Shown here: piece by piece, positions 53,906 through 61,901 of the stretch | Position numbering within the stretch: position 1 is the first letter of the stretch | Layout of the letters: the number at the start of each line of letters is the position of its first letter | NCBI GenBank assembly: GCA_017410505.1 | Contig: JAFQQR010000027.1 | Span: forward strand, 95,461 to 159,460 | Length of the DNA stretch: 64,000 nt | Source of the DNA: Clostridia bacterium | GTDB taxonomy: Bacteria; Bacillota; Clostridia; TANB77; CAG-508 | Reading direction: 5' to 3' | Translations under genes and position numbers: made by a program | Notes under the pieces: generated by a model | Seen by the model: the letters and a program-made list of their open reading frames with translations, nothing else | Database searches by the model: none | What the model was told of the DNA's origin: nothing

Positions 53906-54581
53906 AATCATAACCACCTTTTTTATCATCTCTTACTATGTTGCCTTTTTCTATGTGTATTACTCTTTTTTTCATTTTATCTACTATATCTTTTGCATGT
54001 GTTGCAACTACTACTGTTGTTCCTCTCATATTTATTTCATTTAATAGATTCATTATATCCCATGCTGTCTCTGGGTCTAAGTTTCCTGTTGGTTCGTCTG
54101 CAATTAACATTGATGGGTTATTTACTAATGCTCTTGCTAATGCTACTCTTTGTTGTTCTCCTCCTGATAATTCATTTGGATACATTTTGGCTTTTCCACT
54201 TAACCCCACTAATGATAATACCATTGGTACTTGTCTTCTTATATGTCTTGGTGTTGCTCTTACTATGTACATTGCATATGCTACATTGTCATATACTGTT
54301 TTATCAGGTAATAGCCTAAAATCTTGGAACACTACTCCCATACTTCTCCTTAAATATGGTACTCTACTTTGTTTTAAAAATGTTATGTCCTTTCCATTAA
54401 CTATTATATTTCCAGATGTAGGTTCTTCTTCCTTTAATAATAATTTGATTAGTGTCGATTTTCCACTTCCTGATGTTCCTACTAAAAATGCAAATTCTCC
54501 TTTATCTATTACGAAGTTAGCATTTTTTACTGCTTTTGTTCCTGTGTCGTATGTTTTTGATACATTTCTAAATTCTATCAT
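53895..54581 (-). CDS. ftsE: Cell-division ABC ATPase FtsE
   Basis: A 228-residue ATPase with Walker A GTSGSGKST, signature LSGGEQQRVALARAL and Walker B LIADEPTGNLD. With FtsX it gates the coiled-coil M23 hydrolases encoded next. The leader holds the repeated GATGAGCG cassette with the ribosome site. Confidence 0.95.
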   Translation of the reverse strand: MIEFRNVSKTYDTGTKAVKNANFVIDKGEFAFLVGTSGSGKSTLIKLLLKEEEPTSGNIIVNGKDITFLKQSRVPYLRRSMGVVFQDFRLLPDKTVYDNVAYAMYIVRATPRHIRRQVPMVLSLVGLSGKAKMYPNELSGGEQQRVALARALVNNPSMLIADEPTGNLDPETAWDIMNLLNEINMRGTTVVVATHAKDIVDKMKKRVIHIEKGNIVRDDKKGGYDCEI

Positions 54582-54588
54582 TTATTTT

Positions 54589-54656
54589 CATTTCCTTTCG
54601 CTTCGTTTCACTCCGCTCATCACAAATTAAAAAATTTAACAATTTTTTAATTTGTG
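54589..54656 (-). promoter_or_regulatory. Leader cassette copy 3 (ftsE)
   Basis: An inverted repeat (CACAAATTAAAAAAT ... ATTTTTTAATTTGTG) is followed by GATGAGCGGAGTGAAACG and AAGCGAAAGGAAATG. The arm ends differ from those at prkC but stay complementary. The rest of this 316-base gap is AT-rich and holds only the tktC terminator. Confidence 0.6.
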
Positions 54657-54810
54657 AATCGGCATTTTGTTATATTTTTCCTTTTAAATTGTCGATTTTT
54701 ATTCTTTTAAATCATATCAATAAACTTCTTTTTTTGCAATAGTTTTCACAAAAAAATCATTAGAATTTTTTTACAATTATTTACTTTTATTTGTATTTTA
54801 ATTTTTGGTA

Positions 54811-54852
54811 CAAATAAAACCCAAAATTGGAAAATCATCCAAATTTCAGGTT
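54811..54852 (-). terminator. Terminator downstream of the transketolase subunit gene
   Basis: Minus strand AACCTGAAATTTGG pairs with CCAATTTTGGGTT (G-T pairs and one bulge), followed by TTATTTG. Confidence 0.6.
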
Positions 54853-54897
54853 TCTCAATTCTTCTATTTATTACAATAACTTAATAGTATCTTTTGG

Positions 54898-55815
54898 TTA
54901 AAATAATTCTTCTATTTCTTTATCAGTTATTCCAAAATATTTCATTAATTCTTCTGCTTTTCCAGACTTACCGAAAGTGTCTTTTACTCCTAGCCTTATA
55001 AGTCCTACAGGATACTCACTTGTAAGGACTTCAGAAATCGCTGAACCTAAACCACCAATATCATTATGGTCTTCAATAGAAATTAATTTCTTAGTTTCTT
55101 TAGCACATTTTATGATAATCTCTTTATCAATAGGCTTAATTGTATGAATATCAATAACTCTAATATCAATTCCTTTTCTTTTTAAACTTTCTTTTGCCTT
55201 TAAAGCTTCTACTACTGTTACACCTGTTGCAAATACTGTCGCATCTGTTCCATCACCTATTTGAATTGCTTTTCCTATTTCAAAACTTTGATTTTCATCA
55301 TATATAACAGGTGTCGCAAGTCTTGATAATCTTAAATAAACAGGTCCTTCTATTTTACTAATTTCTTTAACTGCCCATTTTGTTTGAATATCATCAGATG
55401 TTGAAACTACAGTCATATTAGGAATAGTTCTCATTAAAGAAATATCTTCTATCATCTGATGTGTAGCTCCATCCTCTCCAACAGTTATCCCTGCATGTGT
55501 CGCACATATTTTCACATTTAAATTAGGATAACATATACTGTTCCTAATTTGGTCATAAGCGCGTCCTGCAGCAAACATTGCAAATGTACTAACATATGGT
55601 ATTTTTCTACATGTAGCCATACCTGCAGCAGTACTCATCATATTTTGCTCCGCAATACCCATATCAAAAAATCTATCAGGAAATTCTTTTGCAAATATAC
55701 TTGTTTTTGTTGCAGTAGATAAATCAGCATCTAACACAACTATCTTTTCATTTTCTTTTCCCAATTCTAATAAAGCCTCTCCATAACTTTGTCTTGTAGC
55801 CTTTTTACTATCCAT
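54898..55815 (-). CDS. Transketolase C-terminal subunit
   Basis: A 305-residue protein containing the pyrimidine-binding and C-terminal domains of split transketolases (GIAEQNMMSTAAGMA, GEDGATHQMIEDISLMR). The thiamine-binding N-terminal subunit, usually the adjacent upstream gene, is not here: the upstream gene is a ROK kinase. The partner must be elsewhere in the genome. Probable role: non-oxidative pentose phosphate pathway, matching rpe. Confidence 0.88.
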   Translation of the reverse strand: MDSKKATRQSYGEALLELGKENEKIVVLDADLSTATKTSIFAKEFPDRFFDMGIAEQNMMSTAAGMATCRKIPYVSTFAMFAAGRAYDQIRNSICYPNLNVKICATHAGITVGEDGATHQMIEDISLMRTIPNMTVVSTSDDIQTKWAVKEISKIEGPVYLRLSRLATPVIYDENQSFEIGKAIQIGDGTDATVFATGVTVVEALKAKESLKRKGIDIRVIDIHTIKPIDKEIIIKCAKETKKLISIEDHNDIGGLGSAISEVLTSEYPVGLIRLGVKDTFGKSGKAEELMKYFGITDKEIEELF

Positions 55816-55859
55816 ATCGCTTCTCCTTTTTTATTTAGTTTTACTCTTTATTTTAAAAT

Positions 55860-56753
55860 TTAATGCGCTACACTTCCAATAATCCCTGCATCATTTCCAA
55901 GAGCAGCCGGAACTATTATAAGTTCTTCCCTATCATTAAATAAATATCTCTTTTCCATTATATTTTGCTTTAATCTATCTAACAAAACATCAGAAAAATA
56001 AACAAAGCTACCACCAATTCCGATTGCCTCCGGTTCAAAAATATTAATTAGATTAGATATTCCTATACTTAAATATTCAATAAATTCATCAACAACACTC
56101 TTTATTTTTTCATCATCCGGATTTTTTCTAATCATATCCAACAATTCTTGACCTCTTGTTGTTTCATCTAACTCCAACTCTTTTCGCAAATTACTTTTTA
56201 AAACCTTCATAGAAGCATATCTCTCAAAACAGCCTTTTTTACCACAATTACAATTAATACCATCTCTCTGAATTACCATATGACCAAATTCACAACCTGG
56301 CAAATCTCCTGTATCTAAAAGCCTTCCATCTATAATTACAGCTCCACCTATTCCAGTTCCCAATGTCAAAAACACACTTCTATTATATTGTTTTAAAGCC
56401 CCTATTTTGCATTCTGCAATTGCCGCACATTTTGCATCATTTCTTATTTTTATTGGCAAGTCTATTTCTTTTTTTAAGTTTTGTATAATATTATAATTTT
56501 CAACCCCTAAATTCACAGATTTTACTATTTCTGTTCCATCTATTGTTCCTGGTACAGCTATACCTACTTCTGTCACTTTATATTTTTTTATTAATTCTTT
56601 TATATTTTTTATTATATAACTTTCTATAGAATTTTTTATATCTTTCTTTTCTTTTGACATTAATCTTTTTTCTATTTTTTCTACAATAAAATTTTTATTA
56701 TCTATTATTCCAATTGCTATATGGCTTCCACCTAAATCTATTCCAATTTTCAT
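55860..56753 (-). CDS. ROK family sugar kinase (glucokinase-like)
   Basis: A 297-residue kinase. ATP-binding IGIDLGGSHIAIG at the N-terminus, GTGIGGAVIIDG, the catalytic Asp in RNDAKCAA, and the ROK zinc motif CNCGKKGCFE. Probably a glucokinase, although ROK specificity cannot be read from sequence. It lies 44 bases upstream of the transketolase subunit gene. Confidence 0.87.
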   Translation of the reverse strand: MKIGIDLGGSHIAIGIIDNKNFIVEKIEKRLMSKEKKDIKNSIESYIIKNIKELIKKYKVTEVGIAVPGTIDGTEIVKSVNLGVENYNIIQNLKKEIDLPIKIRNDAKCAAIAECKIGALKQYNRSVFLTLGTGIGGAVIIDGRLLDTGDLPGCEFGHMVIQRDGINCNCGKKGCFERYASMKVLKSNLRKELELDETTRGQELLDMIRKNPDDEKIKSVVDEFIEYLSIGISNLINIFEPEAIGIGGSFVYFSDVLLDRLKQNIMEKRYLFNDREELIIVPAALGNDAGIIGSVAH

Positions 56754-56770
56754 ATCTACACTCCCAAAAT

Positions 56771-56808
56771 AAAAATAGGAATTTTAACTCGTCCCCAATT
56801 CCTATTTT
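56771..56808 (-). terminator. Terminator of the pilin-like gene
   Basis: AAAATAGGAATT pairs with AATTCCTATTTT and is followed on the minus strand by TTTTATTTT. Its loop TTAACTCGTCCCC matches the core of the palindrome at 34537-34625. A second stem (TAATAGGCATAT/ATATGCCTTA) lies at 56811-56842. Confidence 0.7.
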
Positions 56809-56850
56809 TTTAATAGGCATATACATTATTATGCATATGCCTTATTTTTA

Positions 56851-57066
56851 TTACCTTGCTTCGTTAAATGTATTATTAATAGCCCTATTATATGATTTAG
56901 TAGATTCATTTCTTTCAACTATTGTAGTATTATTATTAGTTTGATTCTTTTCTGTGAATAATCCATTTTCTCCCACTACTGCTGCTACAGCTAGAGCTAC
57001 TAAAATTATTAATATGATAATTGTAATTACTAATGCTACTAGCGTAATCCCTTTTTGTCCTTTCAT
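56851..57066 (-). CDS. Pilin-like protein with class III-like signal
   Basis: A 71-residue protein. A short basic leader (MKGQKG) precedes the hydrophobic helix ITLVALVITIIILIILVALA, as in clostridial prepilin-type proteins cleaved after Gly. The Glu at mature position 5 of true type IV pilins is Ala here. The rest is a short Asn/Thr-rich region. The start at 57066 follows AGGAGG. No assembly ATPase or other pilus gene is nearby; the prepilin peptidase lies 21 kb away. Confidence 0.7.
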   Translation of the reverse strand: MKGQKGITLVALVITIIILIILVALAVAAVVGENGLFTEKNQTNNNTTIVERNESTKSYNRAINNTFNEAR

Positions 57067-57202
57067 TGTGTTTTCCTCCTTTTCTTTTGAAAATAAAACA
57101 AAGAAATATTGTACATAATTCTTTTTAATTTTAACGTTTTTCCGCAAAAAGTCAATACTTTTAATTCAATTGTAACACATTTGTAACATGCCTGTAATAT
57201 AC

Positions 57203-58498
57203 CTATTTTTTTCGTAACTTACAGATAAAAAATCCATCTTTTTCTTCATCTGGAATAATATTTATCATACTATTTTCTATAATTTCAAAATCTTTATTTT
57301 CGTTCAAAAATTTATAAATTACATCTTCATTTTCTTCTTTAAGAATGCTACATGTAGAATATACTAAAGTTGAACCCTTTTTTAAATATTTAGAGCAATT
57401 TTCTAATATTGATTGTTGTACTTTAGTTATTTCTTTTATATCTTCTATTTTTCTTTGCCATTTTATATCAGGTTTTCTTTTTATTACTCCAATTCCCAAA
57501 CATGGTACATCTAATAAAATTTTATCAAATTTTTCATTCAAACTTTTATCATATATACTTGCATCTTTCACATCTGTTTTTATAATATTTATTCCTAATC
57601 TATCTGCATTTTGAGTCACCAATTTTGTCCTATGTTCATAGATATCCCAAGCTTCAATTATCCCATCATTTTCCATCAATTCTGCTATATATGTAGTTTT
57701 TCCACCCGGTGCTGAACATGCATCTAATATATAGTCTCCTTTTTGTGGTTGCAATACTTGGGCTGTTAATCCTGCAGAAATATCTTGAATTGTAAAAAAT
57801 CCATTTTTAAACAAATCCAAATTCTCTATATCTTTTACTTTTTCTAAAATTAGAAAATCATCATAATTTGTTTCTTTATAATTTATACCCTGTTCTTGTA
57901 ATTTCTTCAATAATTCTTTTTTTGTAATTTTCAATTTATTTATTCTTATTGTTACTTTAGGTTTCAAATTAGAACATTCACATATTCTTTCTACTTTATC
58001 TATATTATTATTTTTCAATAATTCTTTTATTATCCATTCAGGCATTGAAGTTGTTTTTGAAATTCTTTCTATATCATCAGTAATCTGGAAAAGTTCTTCA
58101 TAATCTTTCTTTTCAATTTTTCTTAAAATAGCATTAACAAAATTTGCACTCGAACTATGCCCATATCTTTTTGCCAAATTAACACTTTCATTTACAGCAG
58201 CAGATTTTGGAACTTTATCTAAAAAATTAATTTGATATATTCCCATTCTTAAAATATTTAAAATCCAAACTGATATTTTTTTCAATTTTATTTTTGAATA
58301 TTTTTTTATTATTTCATCCAATGTTAATCTCCATGTAGTTACACCATATACAATCTCCGAAATTAAACCTATATCTTTATCATTTAACTTTTTTCTATTT
58401 TGTTTTATTTCTTCATTTAATACTATATTAGAATACCCTTGCTCCTTATCTATTTTATATAATATTTCCAATGCCAACGCTCTTGCTTTATCAATCAT
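57203..58498 (-). CDS. rsmB: 16S rRNA (cytosine 967-C5)-methyltransferase
   Basis: A 431-residue enzyme: NusB-like RNA-binding N-domain (1-135) and an SAM-dependent methyltransferase domain with LDACSAPGGKTTYIAEL, DVPCLGIGVI (catalytic Cys) and YSTCSIL (second Cys). Complete. Confidence 0.93.
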   Translation of the reverse strand: MIDKARALALEILYKIDKEQGYSNIVLNEEIKQNRKKLNDKDIGLISEIVYGVTTWRLTLDEIIKKYSKIKLKKISVWILNILRMGIYQINFLDKVPKSAAVNESVNLAKRYGHSSSANFVNAILRKIEKKDYEELFQITDDIERISKTTSMPEWIIKELLKNNNIDKVERICECSNLKPKVTIRINKLKITKKELLKKLQEQGINYKETNYDDFLILEKVKDIENLDLFKNGFFTIQDISAGLTAQVLQPQKGDYILDACSAPGGKTTYIAELMENDGIIEAWDIYEHRTKLVTQNADRLGINIIKTDVKDASIYDKSLNEKFDKILLDVPCLGIGVIKRKPDIKWQRKIEDIKEITKVQQSILENCSKYLKKGSTLVYSTCSILKEENEDVIYKFLNENKDFEIIENSMINIIPDEEKDGFFICKLRKK

Positions 58499-58626
58499 TT
58501 TCTCTACCTCCTATCCCAAAATCCTATTTCTAAAATTATATATCTTTTTTTATAAAATTTCTACATTTTGTATATTTTTTCTTAAAACGGTAAAAATATT
58601 TTTAAAAGATTGTTAGGAGGTTTAAT

Positions 58627-58848
58627 ATGGATATAGAAAAACATTTAATAATTACAGGTACATCTGATGTATCTTGGAAAGATGCCATAGTAAAAACAAT
58701 AAATGAAGCATCAAAAAGCATTGACTACTTATCAAGTGTAAAAATCTTAGAACAACGAGCTAAAATTGACGGAAATAAAATATCTGAATATTTTGTAGAT
58801 TTAGACTTAACATTTTTAATAGACCTAAATAGAAAGGATGATAATTAG
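58627..58848 (+). CDS. Dodecin-like protein
   Basis: A 73-residue protein with the dodecin fold signature: GTSDVSWKDAIVKTINEASK, a first strand, helix and antiparallel sheet. Dodecins bind flavins or related compounds as 12-mers; the flavin-stacking Trp (SWKDA) is present. AGGAGG precedes the ATG. The stop overlaps the spoVAC start (TAGTG), so it belongs to the spoVA operon. Confidence 0.75.
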   Translation: MDIEKHLIITGTSDVSWKDAIVKTINEASKSIDYLSSVKILEQRAKIDGNKISEYFVDLDLTFLIDLNRKDDN

Positions 58849-59312
58849 TGAATCCTATTGAAACAAAACAAACTTATCAAGAATATGTTGATAAAAAATC
58901 ACCGAATTCACCAATATGGAAAAATTGTTTCAATGCATTTTGGGTTGGTGGATTAATATGTACTATTGGTCAAATTATCATGAATATTTGTAAAGAAAGA
59001 GGTTTTGACCAAACTATGTCCGGTACTATTGTATCAATCATATTAATTGGTTTATCTGCTTTTTTAACAGGTCTTAATATTTTTAATAAAATTGGTAAAT
59101 TTGCCGGTGCTGGTTCTTTAATTCCTATATCAGGCTTTGCTAATTCTATTGTTTCTCCAGCTATGGAATATAAGTCAGAAGGCTATGTTATGGGTGTTGG
59201 TGGAAAGATGTTTACTGTTGCTGGTCCTGTGTTGGTTTTTGGGATTTCAGCATCGATTATTGTTGGAATTGTTTATTTGATTTTCAACACTCAGAGTATG
59301 ACTTTGGTTTAA
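58848..59312 (+). CDS. spoVAC: Stage V sporulation protein AC
   Basis: A 154-residue membrane protein of the SpoVA dipicolinic-acid channel. The motifs FWVGGLICTIGQII and FAGAGSLIPISGFANS, and four helices, match the family. The start is GTG, overlapping the dodecin stop by one base. spoVAD follows only after a 500-base gap filled by two hairpin elements. Confidence 0.94.
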   Translation: MNPIETKQTYQEYVDKKSPNSPIWKNCFNAFWVGGLICTIGQIIMNICKERGFDQTMSGTIVSIILIGLSAFLTGLNIFNKIGKFAGAGSLIPISGFANSIVSPAMEYKSEGYVMGVGGKMFTVAGPVLVFGISASIIVGIVYLIFNTQSMTLV

Positions 59313-59332
59313 TTGTCTTTTATTAATGAGCC

Positions 59333-59505
59333 GCTGAGATTGGGATACATTATTTTTTTGTTATTAAATTCCTTCAATAGCAGGGTCTTTTTCAAAACCT
59401 TCAGTCCCTCACTCTGGAGCCTGTTATCGGTTTTGAAGCCTGACGCGGGTCTTCGGGAACGTTCAGTCATTTAATAACAAAAAAATAATGTATCCCACTC
59501 TCAGC
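59333..59505. repeat. Long hairpin element, family Y copy A
   Basis: Arms 59333-59368 and 59470-59505 pair at 35 of 36 positions. The loop contains a core (59379-59459) that is almost identical, in inverted orientation, in copy B. Inside the core TTCAAAACC pairs with GGTTTTGAA. No open reading frame is convincing. Confidence 0.85.
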
Positions 59506-59570
59506 TACTCTACAATATCAAAAAAGCATTTTTTCTAACTCATTTAAAAAAATTTCAAATAAGTAGAGTA

Positions 59571-59743
59571 GTTGTCAATATTGATAATTATAACTTTTTT
59601 ATTGAAATACCGACAGTTCCCTAAGACCCGCGTTAGGCTTCAAAAGCGATAACAGGCTCCAGAGTGAGGGACTGAAGCTTTTGAAAAAGACCCTGCTATG
59701 GAGTGTTTTCAATAAAAAAGTTATAATTATCAATATTGGCAAC
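59571..59743. repeat. Long hairpin element, family Y copy B (inverted)
   Basis: Arms 59571-59607 and 59707-59743 pair at 36 of 37 positions but differ from the arms of copy A. The loop is the reverse complement of the copy A core; its inner stem is CAAAAGC/GCTTTTG where copy A has CAAAACC/GGTTTTG. CTACTCTAC (59505-59513) and GTAGAGTAG (59563-59571) also pair between the two copies. Confidence 0.85.
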
Positions 59744-59813
59744 GGGCTAACCATATACAGAAACTAAATAAAAAGCACTTTCTTAACAAAAAAATATAAA
59801 AGGAGATGATTCT

Positions 59814-60816
59814 TTGAAAAAATTAGGAAAACAAACTATAAAATTTGATAATCCCCCAACAATTACAGAATGCGCCTCAATAGTCGGACCCAAAGAAGCC
59901 CAAGGCCCTCTATCAAAATATTTTGACCAAACACTAGACGACGAATTTTGGGGTGAAAAAACATGGGAAAAAGCTGAAAGTAAAATAATAAAAGAAACCG
60001 TAAATACCGTTATTAGCAAATCTGGCATTCCTTCTGACCAAATATATTGCTGCTTTGCCGGCGATTTACTTAACCAATGTATCTCTTCTAGTTTCGGACT
60101 TCGTGAATTAAATATCCCTTTCTTTGGAGTTTTTGGAGCCTGTTCAACTTTTGTTGAATCTATGTGTTTAAGTGCTATTTGCTGTGAAAGTTTTGCTGAA
60201 AACGTTCTATGTGCTACCTCTAGTCATTTCTGTAGCGCTGAAAAACAATTTAGATTCCCTCTTGAACTTGGAAATCAAAGACCACCATCAGCTCAATGGA
60301 CCGTTACAGGTAGTGGAGCTGCTATTGTTTCAAAAAATGGTCAAGGTCCTTTCATTACTCATATTACGCCAGGAAAAATAATTGATATGGGAATTAAGGA
60401 TGCTAATAATATGGGTGCTGCAATGGCTCCTGCTTTTGCTGATACTTTGATTAGCCATTTCTTAGATACTGGTAGAAACCCTAGTTATTATGATGCAATT
60501 ATAAGTCGGAGATCTAGGTCATATTGGTAAAGAAATCGCTATAGATATTGCTAAATCTCAAGGTTATAATATTAAATCTAATTATAATGATTGTGGAGTT
60601 TTAATTTTCGATAAAAATGCTCAAGATACTCATTCAGGTGGTAGTGGTTGTGCATGTTGTGGTACAGTTTTTTCAGGATATTTATTTAAGCAATTACAAG
60701 AGAAAAAAATAAAAAAATTATTACTTATTGCAACTGGGGCTTTAATGAACTCAACAAGTTCTCAACAAGGAGAAAGCATTCCCGGTGTTGCTCATGCAAT
60801 CAGTATTGAAATTTAA
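59814..60816 (+). CDS. spoVAD: Stage V sporulation protein AD, read through a +1 shift at CGG
   Basis: A thiolase-fold protein of about 333 residues that binds dipicolinic acid during its uptake into the forespore. The first frame (59814-60530) ends soon after the zero-frame CGG at 60507-60509. Skipping the C gives AGT GGA GAT CTA GGT, i.e. SGDLGHIGKEIA, the conserved GDLG block, and continues to the TAA at 60816. Length is 3n+1. The start is TTG with AAAGGAG 8 bases upstream. The active-site-like Cys lies in GVFGACSTFVE. Loss would impair spore formation, so a working product is expected in a spore former. Confidence 0.88.
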
Positions 60817-60828
60817 GGAGGAAAATTT

Positions 60829-61221
60829 ATGGACATAAATTGGGCTAATGTATTTAATTGGATGTCGCTTTTAAAGTGTTTTGTTGTTGGTGGTTTGATT
60901 TGTATTATTGGACAAATTTTGATTGATAAAACTAAATTAACTCCTGCTAGAATTTTAGTTATATTTGTGACAACTGGTGCTATTCTTGGTGGTCTTGGCA
61001 TTTATCAACATTTAGTTGATTTTGGAGGCGCTGGAGCTACTGTTCCTCTTACAGGTTTTGGTTATAACTTAGCAAAAGGTGCTATTGAAGGGGTAAAAGA
61101 ATCTGGCTTAGTTGGTGTATTTACTGGTGGTGTTAAAGCTGCCAGTGGAGGAATTGCTGCTGCAGTATTTTTTGGGTATTTGGCTTCTCTTATTTCTAAG
61201 CCTAAAATGAAAAAGCAATAG
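60829..61221 (+). CDS. spoVAE: Stage V sporulation protein AE
   Basis: A 130-residue SpoVAEB-type membrane protein with four helices; FVVGGLICIIGQILID and FGGAGATVPLTGFGYNLAKG are family signatures related to SpoVAC. AGGAGG precedes the ATG, 12 bases after spoVAD. A terminator overlaps the stop. Confidence 0.94.
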   Translation: MDINWANVFNWMSLLKCFVVGGLICIIGQILIDKTKLTPARILVIFVTTGAILGGLGIYQHLVDFGGAGATVPLTGFGYNLAKGAIEGVKESGLVGVFTGGVKAASGGIAAAVFFGYLASLISKPKMKKQ

Positions 61222-61240
61222 AATTAATCTATTGCTTTTT
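61210..61240. terminator. Bidirectional terminator between spoVAE and rplT
   Basis: AAAAAGCAATAGA pairs with TCTATTGCTTTTT between convergent genes. Confidence 0.85.
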
Positions 61241-61256
61241 CATTAATTAACTTTAA

Positions 61257-61607
61257 TTATGCTTTTTTTGCTATTTCAGCGATTTCTGCAAATGCTTTTG
61301 GATCATTTACAGCTATTTCAGCTAACATTTTTCTGTTTATTGTAACATTAGCTTTTTTTAGTCCTGCTATCATTTTGCTATATGTTGTTCCATTCATTCT
61401 AGCAGCAGCATTTATTCTTGTTATCCATAATTTTCTGAAATTACTTTTTTTATCTTTTCTTCCTACATATGCATAAGATAAAGATTTCATAACTGCTTGA
61501 TTTGCATTTCTAAATCTATAATGTTTTGCTCCATAATATCCTTTAGCTTGTTTTAATATTTTTTTATGTCTTGCTCTTGTTGTTCTTGCTGTTTTTACTC
61601 TTGCCAT
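61257..61607 (-). CDS. rplT: 50S ribosomal protein L20
   Basis: A 116-residue basic protein ([19 protein letters not shown]) that binds 23S rRNA and, in Firmicutes, represses its own infC-rpmI-rplT operon through the leader. The start at 61607 follows GGAAGGTG. Confidence 0.97.
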   Translation of the reverse strand: MARVKTARTTRARHKKILKQAKGYYGAKHYRFRNANQAVMKSLSYAYVGRKDKKSNFRKLWITRINAAARMNGTTYSKMIAGLKKANVTINRKMLAEIAVNDPKAFAEIAEIAKKA

Positions 61608-61653
61608 TATTTTCACCTTCCTTAATTTCTATTTATTATTTTATAAATTCAAA

Positions 61654-61857
61654 TTATCCACCATATGGTAATAATTTTTTGATTGTATTTTCACAAGTTT
61701 TACTTGCGTAAGCATTTTGAACTTTTCCTGATTTTTTTTGTCTTTTTGTTTTGTTAGCTAATAAATGTCTTCTGTTTGATTTTGTTCTTTTTACTTTTCC
61801 TGTTGCTGTTAAAGAATATCTTTTTTTAGCAGCTTTATTTGTTTTTAATTTTGCCAT
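61654..61857 (-). CDS. rpmI: 50S ribosomal protein L35
   Basis: A 67-residue basic protein, MAKLKTNKAAKKRY start and RRHLLANKTKRQKK core. Middle gene of the infC-rpmI-rplT operon; GGAGG precedes the ATG. Confidence 0.97.
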   Translation of the reverse strand: MAKLKTNKAAKKRYSLTATGKVKRTKSNRRHLLANKTKRQKKSGKVQNAYASKTCENTIKKLLPYGG

Positions 61858-61901
61858 GAGTTTTCCCTCCTTAAATTTTTTATATATATAAAACGCATTT
61901 A

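Noticed and set aside
54657-54810. Small gene in the gap between ftsE and the transketolase subunit gene
   Set aside because: The stretch is AT-rich without a start preceded by a ribosome site or a sensible frame; only the leader cassette and a terminator are supported.
59313-59813. CRISPR array
   Set aside because: The repeated core occurs only twice and inverted, with no regular spacers and no cas genes.
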